64,000 bases of DNA from Methylosinus sp. H3A (GTDB lineage: Bacteria > Pseudomonadota > Alphaproteobacteria > Rhizobiales > Beijerinckiaceae). Location of the stretch: positions 2,224,501 to 2,288,500 of the forward strand of contig NZ_JADNQW010000005.1 of NCBI RefSeq assembly GCF_015709455.1. Reading direction: 5' to 3'. Within the stretch, counting starts at the first letter, position 1; each line of letters begins with the position of its first letter. A model generated the notes under the pieces. The model searched no databases and was not told the DNA's origin. It saw only the letters and a list, made by a program, of their open reading frames with translations. This document shows positions 16,397 to 25,755 of the stretch, piece by piece. The position numbers and the translations under genes are program-made.

Positions 16397-16537
16397 GGCG
16401 GTGGTCTCCGTGAGACAAAGGTCTGACGAGCCGCCTTCCACCACCGCCACGGCGCAGCGGCGAGTCTAGCCGGAAAGATGAGACAGGGCGAGCGAAAATC
16501 CCCGTAGGATTTTCGCCGCTCATGATCGCAGCTTCCT

Positions 16538-16711
16538 TCATGATTGGAAGGGATCGAATTCATGGACGATGGCGGCGGGATCGCCGTCGTATTCGCTCGA
16601 CGGCATGACGCCATAGTCGCCCACTCCGTCATGGAAGACGACGACGCAGATCATGAGGGTGTTCGCGAGGTCCCAACCGCGAGCGTGGGCGAAGGTGAGG
16701 TTTCGAGACAT
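16538..16711 (-). CDS. Small conserved ICE protein, 57 aa
   Basis: This 57-aa protein starts MSRNLTFAHARGWDLANTLM and contains DYGVMPSSEYDGDPAAIVHE near its end. An AGGAG box sits 7 bp before the ATG, supporting it as a real gene. Small proteins with the same MPSSEYDGDP-type motif recur beside DUF736/DUF2493 genes in related elements, from memory of the family; the function is unknown. It lies upstream of the membrane-protein gene on the same strand. Confidence 0.7.
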   Translation of the reverse strand: MSRNLTFAHARGWDLANTLMICVVVFHDGVGDYGVMPSSEYDGDPAAIVHEFDPFQS

Positions 16712-16895
16712 TGATCGGCTCCTGTGCTGAGGCGGGGGCCATCCCCGCTCGACAGGCGCCCGATGTGTCCGGCCGATGGCCGCGATCACCGCGCAGGTGA
16801 AACCGAAGCGGCGGCACGCTCGCGTAGCCGACCCCTCGAGGGTTGATGGCGTCAGGCCATCGGTCGGATAGAGGATCAGCGCCGATCAGAGCGGG

Positions 16896-17203
16896 GTGGC
16901 GCTCGCCGGCAGGAGTCGATTGCTTCGAAATCATGAAGCCCGGTCGCGGATTGCTCGAACCTCCTCTATTGTCGGCGGACCACGTGCATCTGCAGAGCGA
17001 ACGGCTCAGGAGGTCGGCATCGCGGAGTTCACGGGACGAGATCTCCATCTCGTGAAGAAGGCGTTCGCCATCGCGGCGCTGGCGATCGAGGAACAGCCGG
17101 GCCGTTTCAGTCCGGCTCGGATTTGAGCGACATGAAGGCATTGCTTAATGAGATCATCGAGAACGATTGGCATATTACGCGCGCGCGGCGAGGATCGCCG
17201 TGA
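16896..17203 (+). pseudogene. Possible degenerate small ICE gene
   Basis: One plus-strand frame gives GRDLHLVKKAFAIAALAIEE and then QPGRFSPARI before a stop at 17124. The next frame continues with SDMKALLNEIIENDWHITRA. Read together they resemble a small conserved alphaproteobacterial protein with a DMKALLDRL-type C terminus, which suggests a frameshifted remnant. The true start is unclear. The rest of the 16.7-17.3 kb gap holds nothing I can name. Confidence 0.3.
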
Positions 17204-17298
17204 TCGGCGCGCCCAACTGAAATACGGCTTTACGGAGAGGCGGCGACACGCTTTTGCGTTTTGGCGCATTTCCGGCTCTGAGGGTCGGCGGCGCTCAC

Positions 17299-18871
17299 CA
17301 GGCTGTGTGAAAACCTCCTGAGCTTCGTTCTCAACGGGGCTCCTTTTCCTCGCGCATTTCACCAAATCAGTGTATAAATTTAAGTATATAATTCAATCTG
17401 GAGCAGATATGAGCTACGTTACCGGAGATGATCGGCATCAGTCAGCTTTACTGCCGCCTGCTATCGAAGATTATGTTGAGAAAACTGCGCCCGTTCGGGC
17501 CATCGATGTTTTTGTCAACCAACTCGATTTCTCAGCTCTGCGTTTCGGACGGGCCGTTCCAGCGTCAATTGGTCGACCGGGCTACGATCCCAGAGACATG
17601 TTGAAGCTTTACATCTACGGCTATCTCAATGAACTCCGCTCCTCGCGACGACTAGAGCGCGAATGCCGGCGAAATCTCGAACTGATGTGGCTCGTTCGCC
17701 GGCTGGCGCCAGATCACAAGACAATTGCGGACTTCAGGCGAGACAATGGAGCCGCGATCGTCGGCGCCTGCCGCGCTTTTGTGCTTTTCTGCCGGGATCA
17801 GGGGCTTTTCACCGCCAGGCTCCTAGCCATCGATGGCGCGAAGTTCCGTGCGGCGGCCAGCCCGATTCGCGTCATGGACCGACGCCGGATCGCAGAGGAG
17901 ACAGATAAGGTCGACGCTCGTATCGCGAGTTACCTTTCCGACCTCGACAAAACAGACGCGAACGAACCTGCCGACGATCCCGACGCGATCGCAAAGGCGA
18001 TCGTGGCGCTAAAAGAGCGTCGAGTCGACCTGGATCGACTGTCAGCGCGTCTCGATCAGGACGCGCGCAGCCTGGTTGTCGATGGCGAGCTCGACGCGCG
18101 GCCGATGGGGTTCGGCCGAGGCGGGAAGCCGCCGTCGTACAATGTCCAGACCGCGGTCGACGCCGACACCGGCTTCATCGTCCATCACGAAGTCACAGAC
18201 GAGGTGAACGACACGCGCATGCTTCACCCGATAGCAAAAGCCGCGCGCGATCTGCTCGAACGAGAGGAGCTGATCGTCGTGGCCGATACGGGCTACTCTA
18301 ATGGCAACGCGGCAGCGGCCTGCGAAGTTGATGGCATCACTGCCTGCGTCGCGGCCAAGCGTTCGGTCAACAATCGCGGCGACGGCACTCAGTTCGACCG
18401 CGCCGACTTCACATACGACGCGGCTCACGATCAATACACTTGCCCTGAGGGACGCCTGTTGCGGCGCAAAGGCGGCGTCAATCGAAACGGCTACTACTAT
18501 GTGTCGAAGGATTGCTCGGGCTGCGCACTGAAACCGCGCTGCACACAGGCGGAGGTTCGCTGGGTCAGTCGACACCAAAACGAAGATGCTCTGGAGAGAA
18601 TGTCGGCGCGCGTCGTCGCCGATCCGGGGCTAATGCGGCAGCGACGATGTTCGGTCGAGCATCCGTTCGGAACGATGAAGCGAATGATGTCGGGCCGATT
18701 CCTGACCCGAGGCCTTCCGGCGACGAGAACGGAAATGGCGCTCTCCGTTCTGGCCTACAACATGATCCGGAGCATCAATCTCCGGGCACAGGCGAGCTGA
18801 GGAATAGAGTTGGTTCACGGCCGAAGGAGCCTCGTCGATGAGGAGGCTCCTTCGAGTTTTCACACAGCCTG
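17299..18871 (+). mobile_element. IS1182-family element, copy 2 (intact)
   Basis: The left end CAGGCTGTGTGAAAAC (17299-17314) is the exact reverse complement of the right end (18856-18871). TCAC flanks both sides (17295-17298 and 18872-18875) as a 4-bp target duplication. The right duplication contains the stop codon of the DUF2493 gene, so that gene is left whole. The element carries one full-length transposase. Confidence 0.92.
17409..18800 (+). CDS. IS1182-family transposase
   Basis: This 463-aa DDE transposase looks complete. The N-terminal LLPPAIEDYVEKTAPVRAID and RPGYDPRDMLKLYIYGYLNE form the family's DNA-binding region. The catalytic acidic residues are visible in LLAIDGAKFRAA, VVADTGYSNG and CSVEHPFGTMKRMM. 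A four-cysteine segment (DCSGCALKPRCTQ) lies near residue 370. It shares only moderate identity with the inverted copy at 11.3 kb although the 16-bp terminal repeats are nearly the same. The start is the ATG preceding SYVTGDDRHQSALL. Confidence 0.92.
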   Translation: MSYVTGDDRHQSALLPPAIEDYVEKTAPVRAIDVFVNQLDFSALRFGRAVPASIGRPGYDPRDMLKLYIYGYLNELRSSRRLERECRRNLELMWLVRRLAPDHKTIADFRRDNGAAIVGACRAFVLFCRDQGLFTARLLAIDGAKFRAAASPIRVMDRRRIAEETDKVDARIASYLSDLDKTDANEPADDPDAIAKAIVALKERRVDLDRLSARLDQDARSLVVDGELDARPMGFGRGGKPPSYNVQTAVDADTGFIVHHEVTDEVNDTRMLHPIAKAARDLLEREELIVVADTGYSNGNAAAACEVDGITACVAAKRSVNNRGDGTQFDRADFTYDAAHDQYTCPEGRLLRRKGGVNRNGYYYVSKDCSGCALKPRCTQAEVRWVSRHQNEDALERMSARVVADPGLMRQRRCSVEHPFGTMKRMMSGRFLTRGLPATRTEMALSVLAYNMIRSINLRAQAS

Positions 18872-19810
18872 TCACGCGCCGCCTGCTCCGAAACGCCAAA
18901 CCGGAATACCTAGCTTGCGAGCCTTGTCGGCGAGGTTCTCCTGGATGCCGGTTCCGGGAAAGACGATGACGCCGATCGGCAGGATTTCCAGCATCGCGTC
19001 GTTGCGCTTGAAGGGCGCCGCCTTCGCGTGCTTGGTCCAGTCGGGCTTGAAGGCGATCTGCGGAACCTTGCGGTGATCGGCCCAGCGGGCGGCGATCCGT
19101 TCGGCGCCTTTCGGACTGCCGCCATGCAGCAGCACCATGTCCGGATGCTTGGCGTGAACCTGGTCGAGCTTGGCCCAGATCAGGCGATGGTCGTTGAAGT
19201 CGAGGCCGCCGGTGGCGGCGATCTTCGGACCGGCCGGCAGGAGCACCTCGTTCTCGGAGCGCTTCTTCGCTGCGAGGAAGTCCCGGCTGTCGATCATCGC
19301 CGAGGTGAGATTGCGGTGATTGATCATCGATCCGCTGCGCGGTCGCCAGGACGATCCCGTTTGGCGCTCGTAATGCTCGGCGGCCTGATCGCGCATCAGC
19401 TCGAAAGCGTCCCGGCGCTCGAGGAGCGTCTGCCCTTCCGCGGTGAGGCGCTCCAGTTCGACGGATTTCACCTCGCCGCCATCCTGCTCGCGCTGCGATC
19501 GGCGTTGCGCCTGCTCATTGTCGTCGAGCTCGCGCTCGATCCGCTCCACGGCGCGGTGAAAGAGATTGACGGTCGACCAGAGCAGGTCGCCGAGATCCGG
19601 CTCGAGGCGGGTGTCCTGCAATGCCGCGATCATCGCGTCGAAGATGTCGACGACGGCTCCCGAGACGATGCGACCTTCCGGCAATGGCCTCGGATCGGGT
19701 TCGTCCTGAAAGGGGCGATAGCCGTAGAGCTGGAGTTCCTGGAGGATATGGTCGGTCGGGGATGAGGCGTGCGGCGGCTCGTGGCGCTCATCGTTGAGAT
19801 CGGTGATCAT
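18872..19810 (-). CDS. DUF2493 (SLOG-fold) protein
   Basis: This 312-aa protein carries a C-terminal DUF2493 domain of the SLOG superfamily: KIAATGGLDFNDHRLIWAKL, then VLLHGGSPKGAERIAARWAD, VPQIAFKPDWTKHAKAAPFK and IGVIVFPGTGIQENLADKAR, a Rossmann-like nucleotide-binding core at about residues 205-310. The N-terminal 200 residues are helical and charged. SLOG domains bind nucleotide-derived ligands; in ICEs the role of DUF2493 is unknown. The start is the ATG with an upstream GGAAG box. The IS1182 copy ends exactly at its stop codon without altering the protein. Confidence 0.88.
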   Translation of the reverse strand: MITDLNDERHEPPHASSPTDHILQELQLYGYRPFQDEPDPRPLPEGRIVSGAVVDIFDAMIAALQDTRLEPDLGDLLWSTVNLFHRAVERIERELDDNEQAQRRSQREQDGGEVKSVELERLTAEGQTLLERRDAFELMRDQAAEHYERQTGSSWRPRSGSMINHRNLTSAMIDSRDFLAAKKRSENEVLLPAGPKIAATGGLDFNDHRLIWAKLDQVHAKHPDMVLLHGGSPKGAERIAARWADHRKVPQIAFKPDWTKHAKAAPFKRNDAMLEILPIGVIVFPGTGIQENLADKARKLGIPVWRFGAGGA

Positions 19811-19935
19811 AGCGCTTCCTTTCGTCGGATCGACCGCGCCCATCGCGGCCTTCATGGCGACGAAAGCGGCAGGCGGAGCGGACCTGCACCCGCAGCGAAG
19901 CGAAGGGCCGCAGCGCAGCGGAGGACGGCGGAGGA

Positions 19936-19990
19936 CGGCTATTTTGCCTCGCGATGGAAAGCGGCCGCAGGCCGCGCCGGAAAATAGCCG
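19936..19990. repeat. Inverted repeat in the DUF2493-Toprim gap
   Basis: CGGCTATTTT (19936-19945) and its exact complement AAAATAGCCG (19981-19990) enclose 35 bp that contain a further GCGGCC/GGCCGC pair. The 329-bp gap (19811-20139) also has purine-rich repeats of AGCGAAGCGAAGGG type and no gene. It may form a transcript-end structure. Confidence 0.45.
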
Positions 19991-20139
19991 GCCGCAGCCG
20001 TTGCTGATCCGAGCCGCTTGCCGATCGATCGCCCTCTGAAGAAGGCCGTGGGGGCGGACCTCTCCGACAATTCAGGAAACGTCATCATTCGTCGCGACGT
20101 GAATCTGCCGGCAGTGAGCGTCCGCCCTTCAGCCCGGGC

Positions 20140-21201
20140 CTATGCCGCCAGCTCCATGAAGCGCGCGACGTCCTGCGGGGCGATCTGCACACGTACGGCC
20201 GCCCGGAACGCATCGAGCCCGAGCAGCCGCAGATCTTCGTTGAAATCGCCGAGCGCCGGAGATAGCACGATTGCCTCGATCCCGAGCTGCTGTGCCCGGT
20301 CGATCAAGGCCGTCACCGCGGCGTCGCCGGCCGGATCGTCGTCTCGCGCGATATAGAGTCGGCGCAATGTGTCGGAGAAGAGGATGGCGGAGAGATGCGC
20401 CGCCGAGAGCGCCGCCGCCATCGGCATGGTCGGAAGCGCCGATCGCAGCGACAGAACGGTTTCGACGCCTTCGCCCGCCGCCATGACCTCGCCTGCCACG
20501 CCGAAGCGCACAGCATGGCCGTTGAGATCGCCCATCGCCCGTCTCGGCGTTTCGATCGGCGCCTTTCCGAGCGTCGTCTCCGAGAAGCCACGAGGATCGA
20601 GCCAAGTGCGATGCACGCCGGTCAGGCGCCCGTCGAGATCCGTGACGGAGGCGATCATCGCCGGCCAGACTTCGGTCGGAGAGTGCTCGTCCGGTCGATA
20701 GTAGCAGTGCGGATGAAAGCGGAGCGTTCCGGCTTCGTGCAAAGCCGTAATGCCGCGTTTGCGCAGATACGTTTCCACGAGAGTCCCGGAAATCGGCTGC
20801 GACATGGCGAGAAGCCGCCTTGCCCCCTCCCGGGAGTCGGCCGGCGCCGAACGTATTCTTGTCTTCTTCATCATCGGCTCCGGCTCCGGACGCGGCAGTC
20901 TGAGGAACGAGCGCGCCTCTTCGACAGTGTCCTTGAAATCGGCGAAGCCGCAACTCTCCCGGATGACGTCGAGCAGATCGCCGTGCTCGCCCGTCGCGGC
21001 GTCGGTCCATTTGCCGGCGGCGCCCTTGCGGCACTTCGTCCCGATCAGCCGGACGAACATGGAGCGGCCCGGCGTGTTGCGAACATCGCCCACCAACCAA
21101 TAACGGCCTTCACGATGTCCATTGTGGAGATAATGACGGCACACCGCCTCGGCCTGACGGCCGAGACGCTGCGCCAGATCGGAGGCGTCGCGACGAGGCA
21201 T
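20140..21201 (-). CDS. Toprim-domain protein (DUF7146/primase-like)
   Basis: This 353-aa protein has the layout of ICE Toprim proteins. The N-terminal half includes KWTDAATGEHGDLLDVIRES, a primase-like strand-turn region at about residues 65-85. YLRKRGI precedes a C-terminal Toprim domain with VMAAGEGVETVLSL (catalytic Glu) and RLYIARDDDPAGDAAV (DxD). It could act as a primase during transfer replication or repair. It starts 1 bp after the stop of the methylase-helicase gene and is probably cotranscribed with it. Length is normal for the family. Confidence 0.9.
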   Translation of the reverse strand: MPRRDASDLAQRLGRQAEAVCRHYLHNGHREGRYWLVGDVRNTPGRSMFVRLIGTKCRKGAAGKWTDAATGEHGDLLDVIRESCGFADFKDTVEEARSFLRLPRPEPEPMMKKTRIRSAPADSREGARRLLAMSQPISGTLVETYLRKRGITALHEAGTLRFHPHCYYRPDEHSPTEVWPAMIASVTDLDGRLTGVHRTWLDPRGFSETTLGKAPIETPRRAMGDLNGHAVRFGVAGEVMAAGEGVETVLSLRSALPTMPMAAALSAAHLSAILFSDTLRRLYIARDDDPAGDAAVTALIDRAQQLGIEAIVLSPALGDFNEDLRLLGLDAFRAAVRVQIAPQDVARFMELAA

Positions 21202-21202
21202 G

Positions 21203-24200
21203 TCACGCTGCCTCCCTTTCGCTGACGCGCTGGAGCGGATAGCGCTCCATCAGTTGCGCCAGCACTGCGACGCCGCTCGCGTCGACGGGCACGAACATGC
21301 GCAGCTTCCAGGAGATGATCTCGTGGAACAGCCCGTAGGCGGAGAGGCGCTCGCGCATCGCATCGGTGAATCCCGACAGCTCGATGCGGTGCGCGCCCAT
21401 GGTGCGAACGCGGCGAAGTTGGAGGTCCTCGGCGAGGTGGAGAACGGTGCGGCCATCCGTCAGGGCAGCGAAGGCGTCCTCTACGGACAGATCGACTGCG
21501 CCGCTCGCGAGAGCTCCCGCGACCCAGGCGGGCGTGACCCGGCGGCCGATGATGCGCTCGCCGTCATCGGTCTGAAGGCGATAGACCCGCGTCGAATCCT
21601 TCGGCAGCCGTTTCCAGATCGGCAGAAGCAGGCCGGCGACGATGTGGATCGTGCTGTCAGAAAATTCCGGCACCGCAGCGACCTCGGCGCTCCACACGGC
21701 GGCGAATGCGTCCCGGTCGGCCTCGGTCCAATGGCTTTCCTCCATCATCTTCAAAGATGGATAATGCTGCTCCATCGGACGGACGAGGCGCACGCGCCGC
21801 TCGATCTCGCCATCGTCGAGCATCAGCGACGGCGCAGGCAGTTGGATCGCCGCTCGGCCCGAGCGCTCGTTGACGAGCGGCACAGCGCGCCGATCGGCGA
21901 GAAGATCGAACGCCCGATCGAGCGTCAGGGGATGATTGCGCTCGCGCTGCGTGATGGTCAGGAGGCGCGTCTCCGCTCCCGTGCCGGGATGGACGTAAAT
22001 GGTCCGGCGATCGGTGACGAGGAAACTCTCGGCCCGCAGCGTCTCGAGTCCGACGTCATAGACGCCGGCCGCGATGGCGCCTTCGACCTTGGCGTTCAGC
22101 AATTGCTCGAAGGCCGTGAAGAGGACGCCCTGGAGCTCGATGGTCAGCGCCAACAATCGATTGAGGAAGGTGGTGATCGGCGGCAGATCGTCCTTGATCC
22201 CGTTGGAATCCGTCAGCGACAATCCCGTCGCCTCTTCGAATGTCTGCAAGGAACAGCCCTCGATCTTGCCGCGGGCGAGCAGCAGATAGAGCTGCCGCAG
22301 CGCGTCGCGCGCGTAATGGCTTTCGAGATTGTCCTCGGGACGGAACAGGCCCTGACCGCCGGTCTGGCGCTGGCCCCTTGTGATCGCGCCGAGCGTGTCG
22401 AGCCGGCGCGCAATAGTCGAGAGAAAGCGCTTCTCCGCCTTCACATCGGTCGCGATCGGACGAAACAGCGGCGGCTGCGCCTGATTGGTGCGATTGGTGC
22501 GACCGAGGCCCTGGATGGCGGTATCGGCTTTCCATCCCGGCTCGAGCAGATAATGGACGCGAAGCCGTCGATTCCGAGCGGAGAGCTCGGCATGGTAACT
22601 GCGCCCGGTGCCGCCGGCGTCCGAAAAGACGAGGATGCGCTTTTGATCGTCCATGAAGGCGGCGGTCTCGGCGAGATTGGCCGAGCCGGCGCGGCTCTCG
22701 ACCGCGAGGCGGTCGCCCTTGCGCACGATGCGCCGCGAGCGCCCCGTCACCTCGGCGACCATGTCGGTCCCGAAGCGCTGGACGATCTGGTCGAGCGCGC
22801 CGGGAACCGGCGATAGCGAGGCGAGCTTTTCGATCAGAGCAGTGCGGCGGGCGACCGCCTCGCGGCTCTCGACCGGCTGGCCGTCGCGAAAGACGGGCCG
22901 CGACGACAGATTGCCCTCGTTGTCGGTGAAGGGCTCGTAGAGCTGCACCGGGAAGGAATGGGCGAGATAGTCGAGAACATATTCGCGCGGCGTGATGTCG
23001 ACCTGGACGTCGTTCCATTCCTCGGTCGGAATTTCCGAGAGGCGGCGCTCCATCAAAGCTTCGCCGGTCGAAACGATCTGGACGACGGTGGCGTGTCCTT
23101 CCTCCAGATCGCGCTCGATCGAGCGGATCAGCGTCGGCGTCTTCATGCTCGTCAGCAGATGACCGAAGAAGCGCTGCTTGGCGGATTCGAACGCCGATCG
23201 CGCGGCGGCTTTGGCCTGCCGGTTGAGAGTCCCGGTCGCGCCGGTGATGTTCGCCGCCTGCATGGCGGCGTCGAGATTATTGTGAATGACGGCGAAGGCT
23301 GCAGCGTAGGAATCATAGATGCGGATTTGCTCCGGCGTCAGCCGATGCTCGACCAGCTCATATTCGACGCCCTCATAGCTGAGAGAGCGCGCCGTATAGA
23401 GGCCGAGGGCGCGAAGGTCGCGGGCGAGCACCTCCATGGCCGCGACGCCGCCGGCTTCGATCGCCTCCACAAATTCGGCGCGCGTCGCGAAGGGGAAATC
23501 CTCGCCGCCCCAGAGGCCGAGGCGCTGGGCGTAAGCGAGATTATGGACCGTGGTGGCGCCGGTCGCCGAGACATAGACGACGCGCGCATTCGGCAGCGCG
23601 TGCTGGAGACGAAGTCCTGCGCGGCCCTGCTGCGAGGCGGCCTGGTCGCCGCGTTCGCCCTTGCCGCCGGCGGCGTTCTGCATGGCGTGGCTCTCGTCGA
23701 AGATGATGACCCCGTCGAAATCGGAGCCCAACCATTCGACGATCTGCCGCACGCGGGAAACCTTCTCGCCGCGCTCGTCGGATCGCAGCGTAGCGTAGGT
23801 CAAAAATAGGATACCTTCCTGCAGCGAGATCGGCTTGCCCTGGGGGAAGCGCGAGAGCGGCGTGACGAGCAGGCGCTCCATGCCGAGCGCCGACCAGTCG
23901 CGCTGCGCATCCTCGAGCAGCTTGTCGGATTTGGAGATCCACAGCGCCCTGCGGCGGCCCTGCATCCAATTGTCGAGGATCACGCCTGCCGATTGGCGCC
24001 CCTTGCCGGCGCCGGTCCCATCGCCGAGCATGAAGCCGCGCCGGAAGTGGACGGCGTTCTTCGCCTCGTCGCGCGCCGCCGCGACGACGTCGAAGGTCTC
24101 GTCGACCGTCCACGAGCCGGCGAGAAACGCCGAATGGGCTTCTCCGGCATAAATCACTGTTTCGAGCTGAGCGTCGGAGAGCGGGCCGTCCGAGACGATG

Positions 24201-25522
24201 TTCGCCGGCAAGCGTGGCCGATAGCTCGGCTTCGGCGGCGAGACCGAGGCCATCGCAGCGGATTGCACCAGCTTGGTGGGATGCGCCTGAGAGCCGGGAA
24301 TGCGGATCGACTGCAATCCGTATTCTTCATAGATCGCATCCGTCAGGCGAGCGCCTTCCGGCGGCGTCCAGTCGACGATCTCATAGGTGAGCGCGGCGCC
24401 CTCGGGCGCGCCGGCGAGCGTCTCTCGGCGAACCGGAGCGTTTCGAACGGAAACGGCTGGCGCCGTGCGCGGCCGCGGACCGCTGGCCGGCGCCGGCAAG
24501 GCGACCGGCAGGCGCGGCGGCGCCAGCTCGCCGATCCAGGCGAGGAGCGTCGCGACATCGGGCGCCGCGCCGTGCGACGCCGGAAAGACTCTCGGGTCGT
24601 CCGCTGGCAGTTTGTCGATGATCGTAAGCCGCGTCTCGATGGTCGTGCCGTGCTTGGTGTAGACGGCGCCATCGATCGCGGCGGAAAAGACGACGCGGCC
24701 ACGTTGCTGGAGGCCAATGTATGCGTCTCGCCAAACGGGAGCGTCGGGCGCGAAGTTCGCGCCCGTGATCGCGACGAGGCGTCCGCCATCGGCCAGCCGC
24801 GCGAAGGCAGAGGCGATGTGACGGTGGGCGGCGTCCGCCATGCGGCCGGACACATTCGCCATTGCCGAAAACGGCGGGTTCATCAGCACGACGGAAGGAA
24901 CGATTGCCGGATCGAGATGATCGTCGATCTGCGCCGCATCGAAGCGGGTGGCCGGAACGGAGGGAAAAAGAAGAGAGAGAAGCTCCGCGCGGGTGTCGGC
25001 GATCTCGTTGAGAATGAGGGATGCGCCGGCCATCTCCGCGAGAACGGCGAGCAGTCCCGTGCCGGCCGACGGTTCGAGAACTCGGTCGGAGGGCGAAATC
25101 GCCGCAGCGGCGAGAACCGCGTGGCCAAGCGGGATCGGCGTCGAGAATTGCTGGAAGGTGTCGCTTTCCTCCGATCTGCGCGTATGCGTCGGCAAGCGGT
25201 TTGCGATTTTCGACAGCATCGGAAGTGTGGCGGCCGGAGAGTCGGCTTTGCGGAAAATCGCCTTTCCGTATTTGCGCAGGAAAAGGACTGTCGCCGCCTC
25301 GCAGGCGTCATAGCCCATCTTCCAGTCCCAGGCGCCGGAAGTGTCCGATGCACCGAAGGCGGATTCCATCGCTGCGCGCAGGATTGCGGCGTCGACGCGT
25401 CGGCCATGTTCTAGATGGGGAAGGAGACGGCGAGCCGCGTCGGCGATCACGGCGCCCGTCGCGACGTGGCGGACGAGAGTCGTGGACGCCTCGACGGGCG
25501 CGGGATCGGACATTTTGGACAT
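21203..25522 (-). CDS. Methylase-like / strawberry-notch SF2 helicase fusion
   Basis: This 1439-aa protein combines two modules. The N-terminal one has the SAM-binding motif VLEPSAGTGLLAVLAE near residue 146 and the NPPF motif (VLMNPPFSA) near residue 212, as in N6-adenine methylases. The second is a superfamily-2 helicase of strawberry-notch type, with GDGTGAGKGRQSAG (about 497), the DESH box IIFDESHAMQNA (about 603) and motif VI GLGRTNRTNQ (about 1004). Such fusions are standard ICE backbone genes; a role in transfer, anti-restriction or plasmid DNA modification is inferred. The ATG chosen has a GGGAG box; a longer frame upstream is low complexity. Confidence 0.92.
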   Translation of the reverse strand: MSKMSDPAPVEASTTLVRHVATGAVIADAARRLLPHLEHGRRVDAAILRAAMESAFGASDTSGAWDWKMGYDACEAATVLFLRKYGKAIFRKADSPAATLPMLSKIANRLPTHTRRSEESDTFQQFSTPIPLGHAVLAAAAISPSDRVLEPSAGTGLLAVLAEMAGASLILNEIADTRAELLSLLFPSVPATRFDAAQIDDHLDPAIVPSVVLMNPPFSAMANVSGRMADAAHRHIASAFARLADGGRLVAITGANFAPDAPVWRDAYIGLQQRGRVVFSAAIDGAVYTKHGTTIETRLTIIDKLPADDPRVFPASHGAAPDVATLLAWIGELAPPRLPVALPAPASGPRPRTAPAVSVRNAPVRRETLAGAPEGAALTYEIVDWTPPEGARLTDAIYEEYGLQSIRIPGSQAHPTKLVQSAAMASVSPPKPSYRPRLPANIVSDGPLSDAQLETVIYAGEAHSAFLAGSWTVDETFDVVAAARDEAKNAVHFRRGFMLGDGTGAGKGRQSAGVILDNWMQGRRRALWISKSDKLLEDAQRDWSALGMERLLVTPLSRFPQGKPISLQEGILFLTYATLRSDERGEKVSRVRQIVEWLGSDFDGVIIFDESHAMQNAAGGKGERGDQAASQQGRAGLRLQHALPNARVVYVSATGATTVHNLAYAQRLGLWGGEDFPFATRAEFVEAIEAGGVAAMEVLARDLRALGLYTARSLSYEGVEYELVEHRLTPEQIRIYDSYAAAFAVIHNNLDAAMQAANITGATGTLNRQAKAAARSAFESAKQRFFGHLLTSMKTPTLIRSIERDLEEGHATVVQIVSTGEALMERRLSEIPTEEWNDVQVDITPREYVLDYLAHSFPVQLYEPFTDNEGNLSSRPVFRDGQPVESREAVARRTALIEKLASLSPVPGALDQIVQRFGTDMVAEVTGRSRRIVRKGDRLAVESRAGSANLAETAAFMDDQKRILVFSDAGGTGRSYHAELSARNRRLRVHYLLEPGWKADTAIQGLGRTNRTNQAQPPLFRPIATDVKAEKRFLSTIARRLDTLGAITRGQRQTGGQGLFRPEDNLESHYARDALRQLYLLLARGKIEGCSLQTFEEATGLSLTDSNGIKDDLPPITTFLNRLLALTIELQGVLFTAFEQLLNAKVEGAIAAGVYDVGLETLRAESFLVTDRRTIYVHPGTGAETRLLTITQRERNHPLTLDRAFDLLADRRAVPLVNERSGRAAIQLPAPSLMLDDGEIERRVRLVRPMEQHYPSLKMMEESHWTEADRDAFAAVWSAEVAAVPEFSDSTIHIVAGLLLPIWKRLPKDSTRVYRLQTDDGERIIGRRVTPAWVAGALASGAVDLSVEDAFAALTDGRTVLHLAEDLQLRRVRTMGAHRIELSGFTDAMRERLSAYGLFHEIISWKLRMFVPVDASGVAVLAQLMERYPLQRVSEREAA

Positions 25523-25755
25523 GGAAGAGTTCTCGGGAGAGCGGGAGCGGACGAGCCAACTGGCGCTCTCTCTCGGACCCGCCGGCTCGCCTCCCTCCTG
25601 GCCGGACTCTTCCTCTCCCGGCGTCTCCAACGGGCCGCGTACGAGCGGCTCATCTGGAATCGCGCGATGGCGGAGGCACAAGCGTGACGATGGAGTTCTT
25701 GATCGCCGGCATGAAAAATGGCGGAGCGCGTTGCAGCGCTCCGCCGAAAGATCAT

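Noticed and set aside
17006..17365. A 119-codon minus-strand frame crossing the left end of IS1182 copy 2
   Set aside because: It crosses the IS boundary, so it would be a chance fusion.
21200..25414. Long plus-strand frames opposite the methylase-helicase gene
   Set aside because: They are antisense shadows; all methylase and helicase motifs read on the minus strand.
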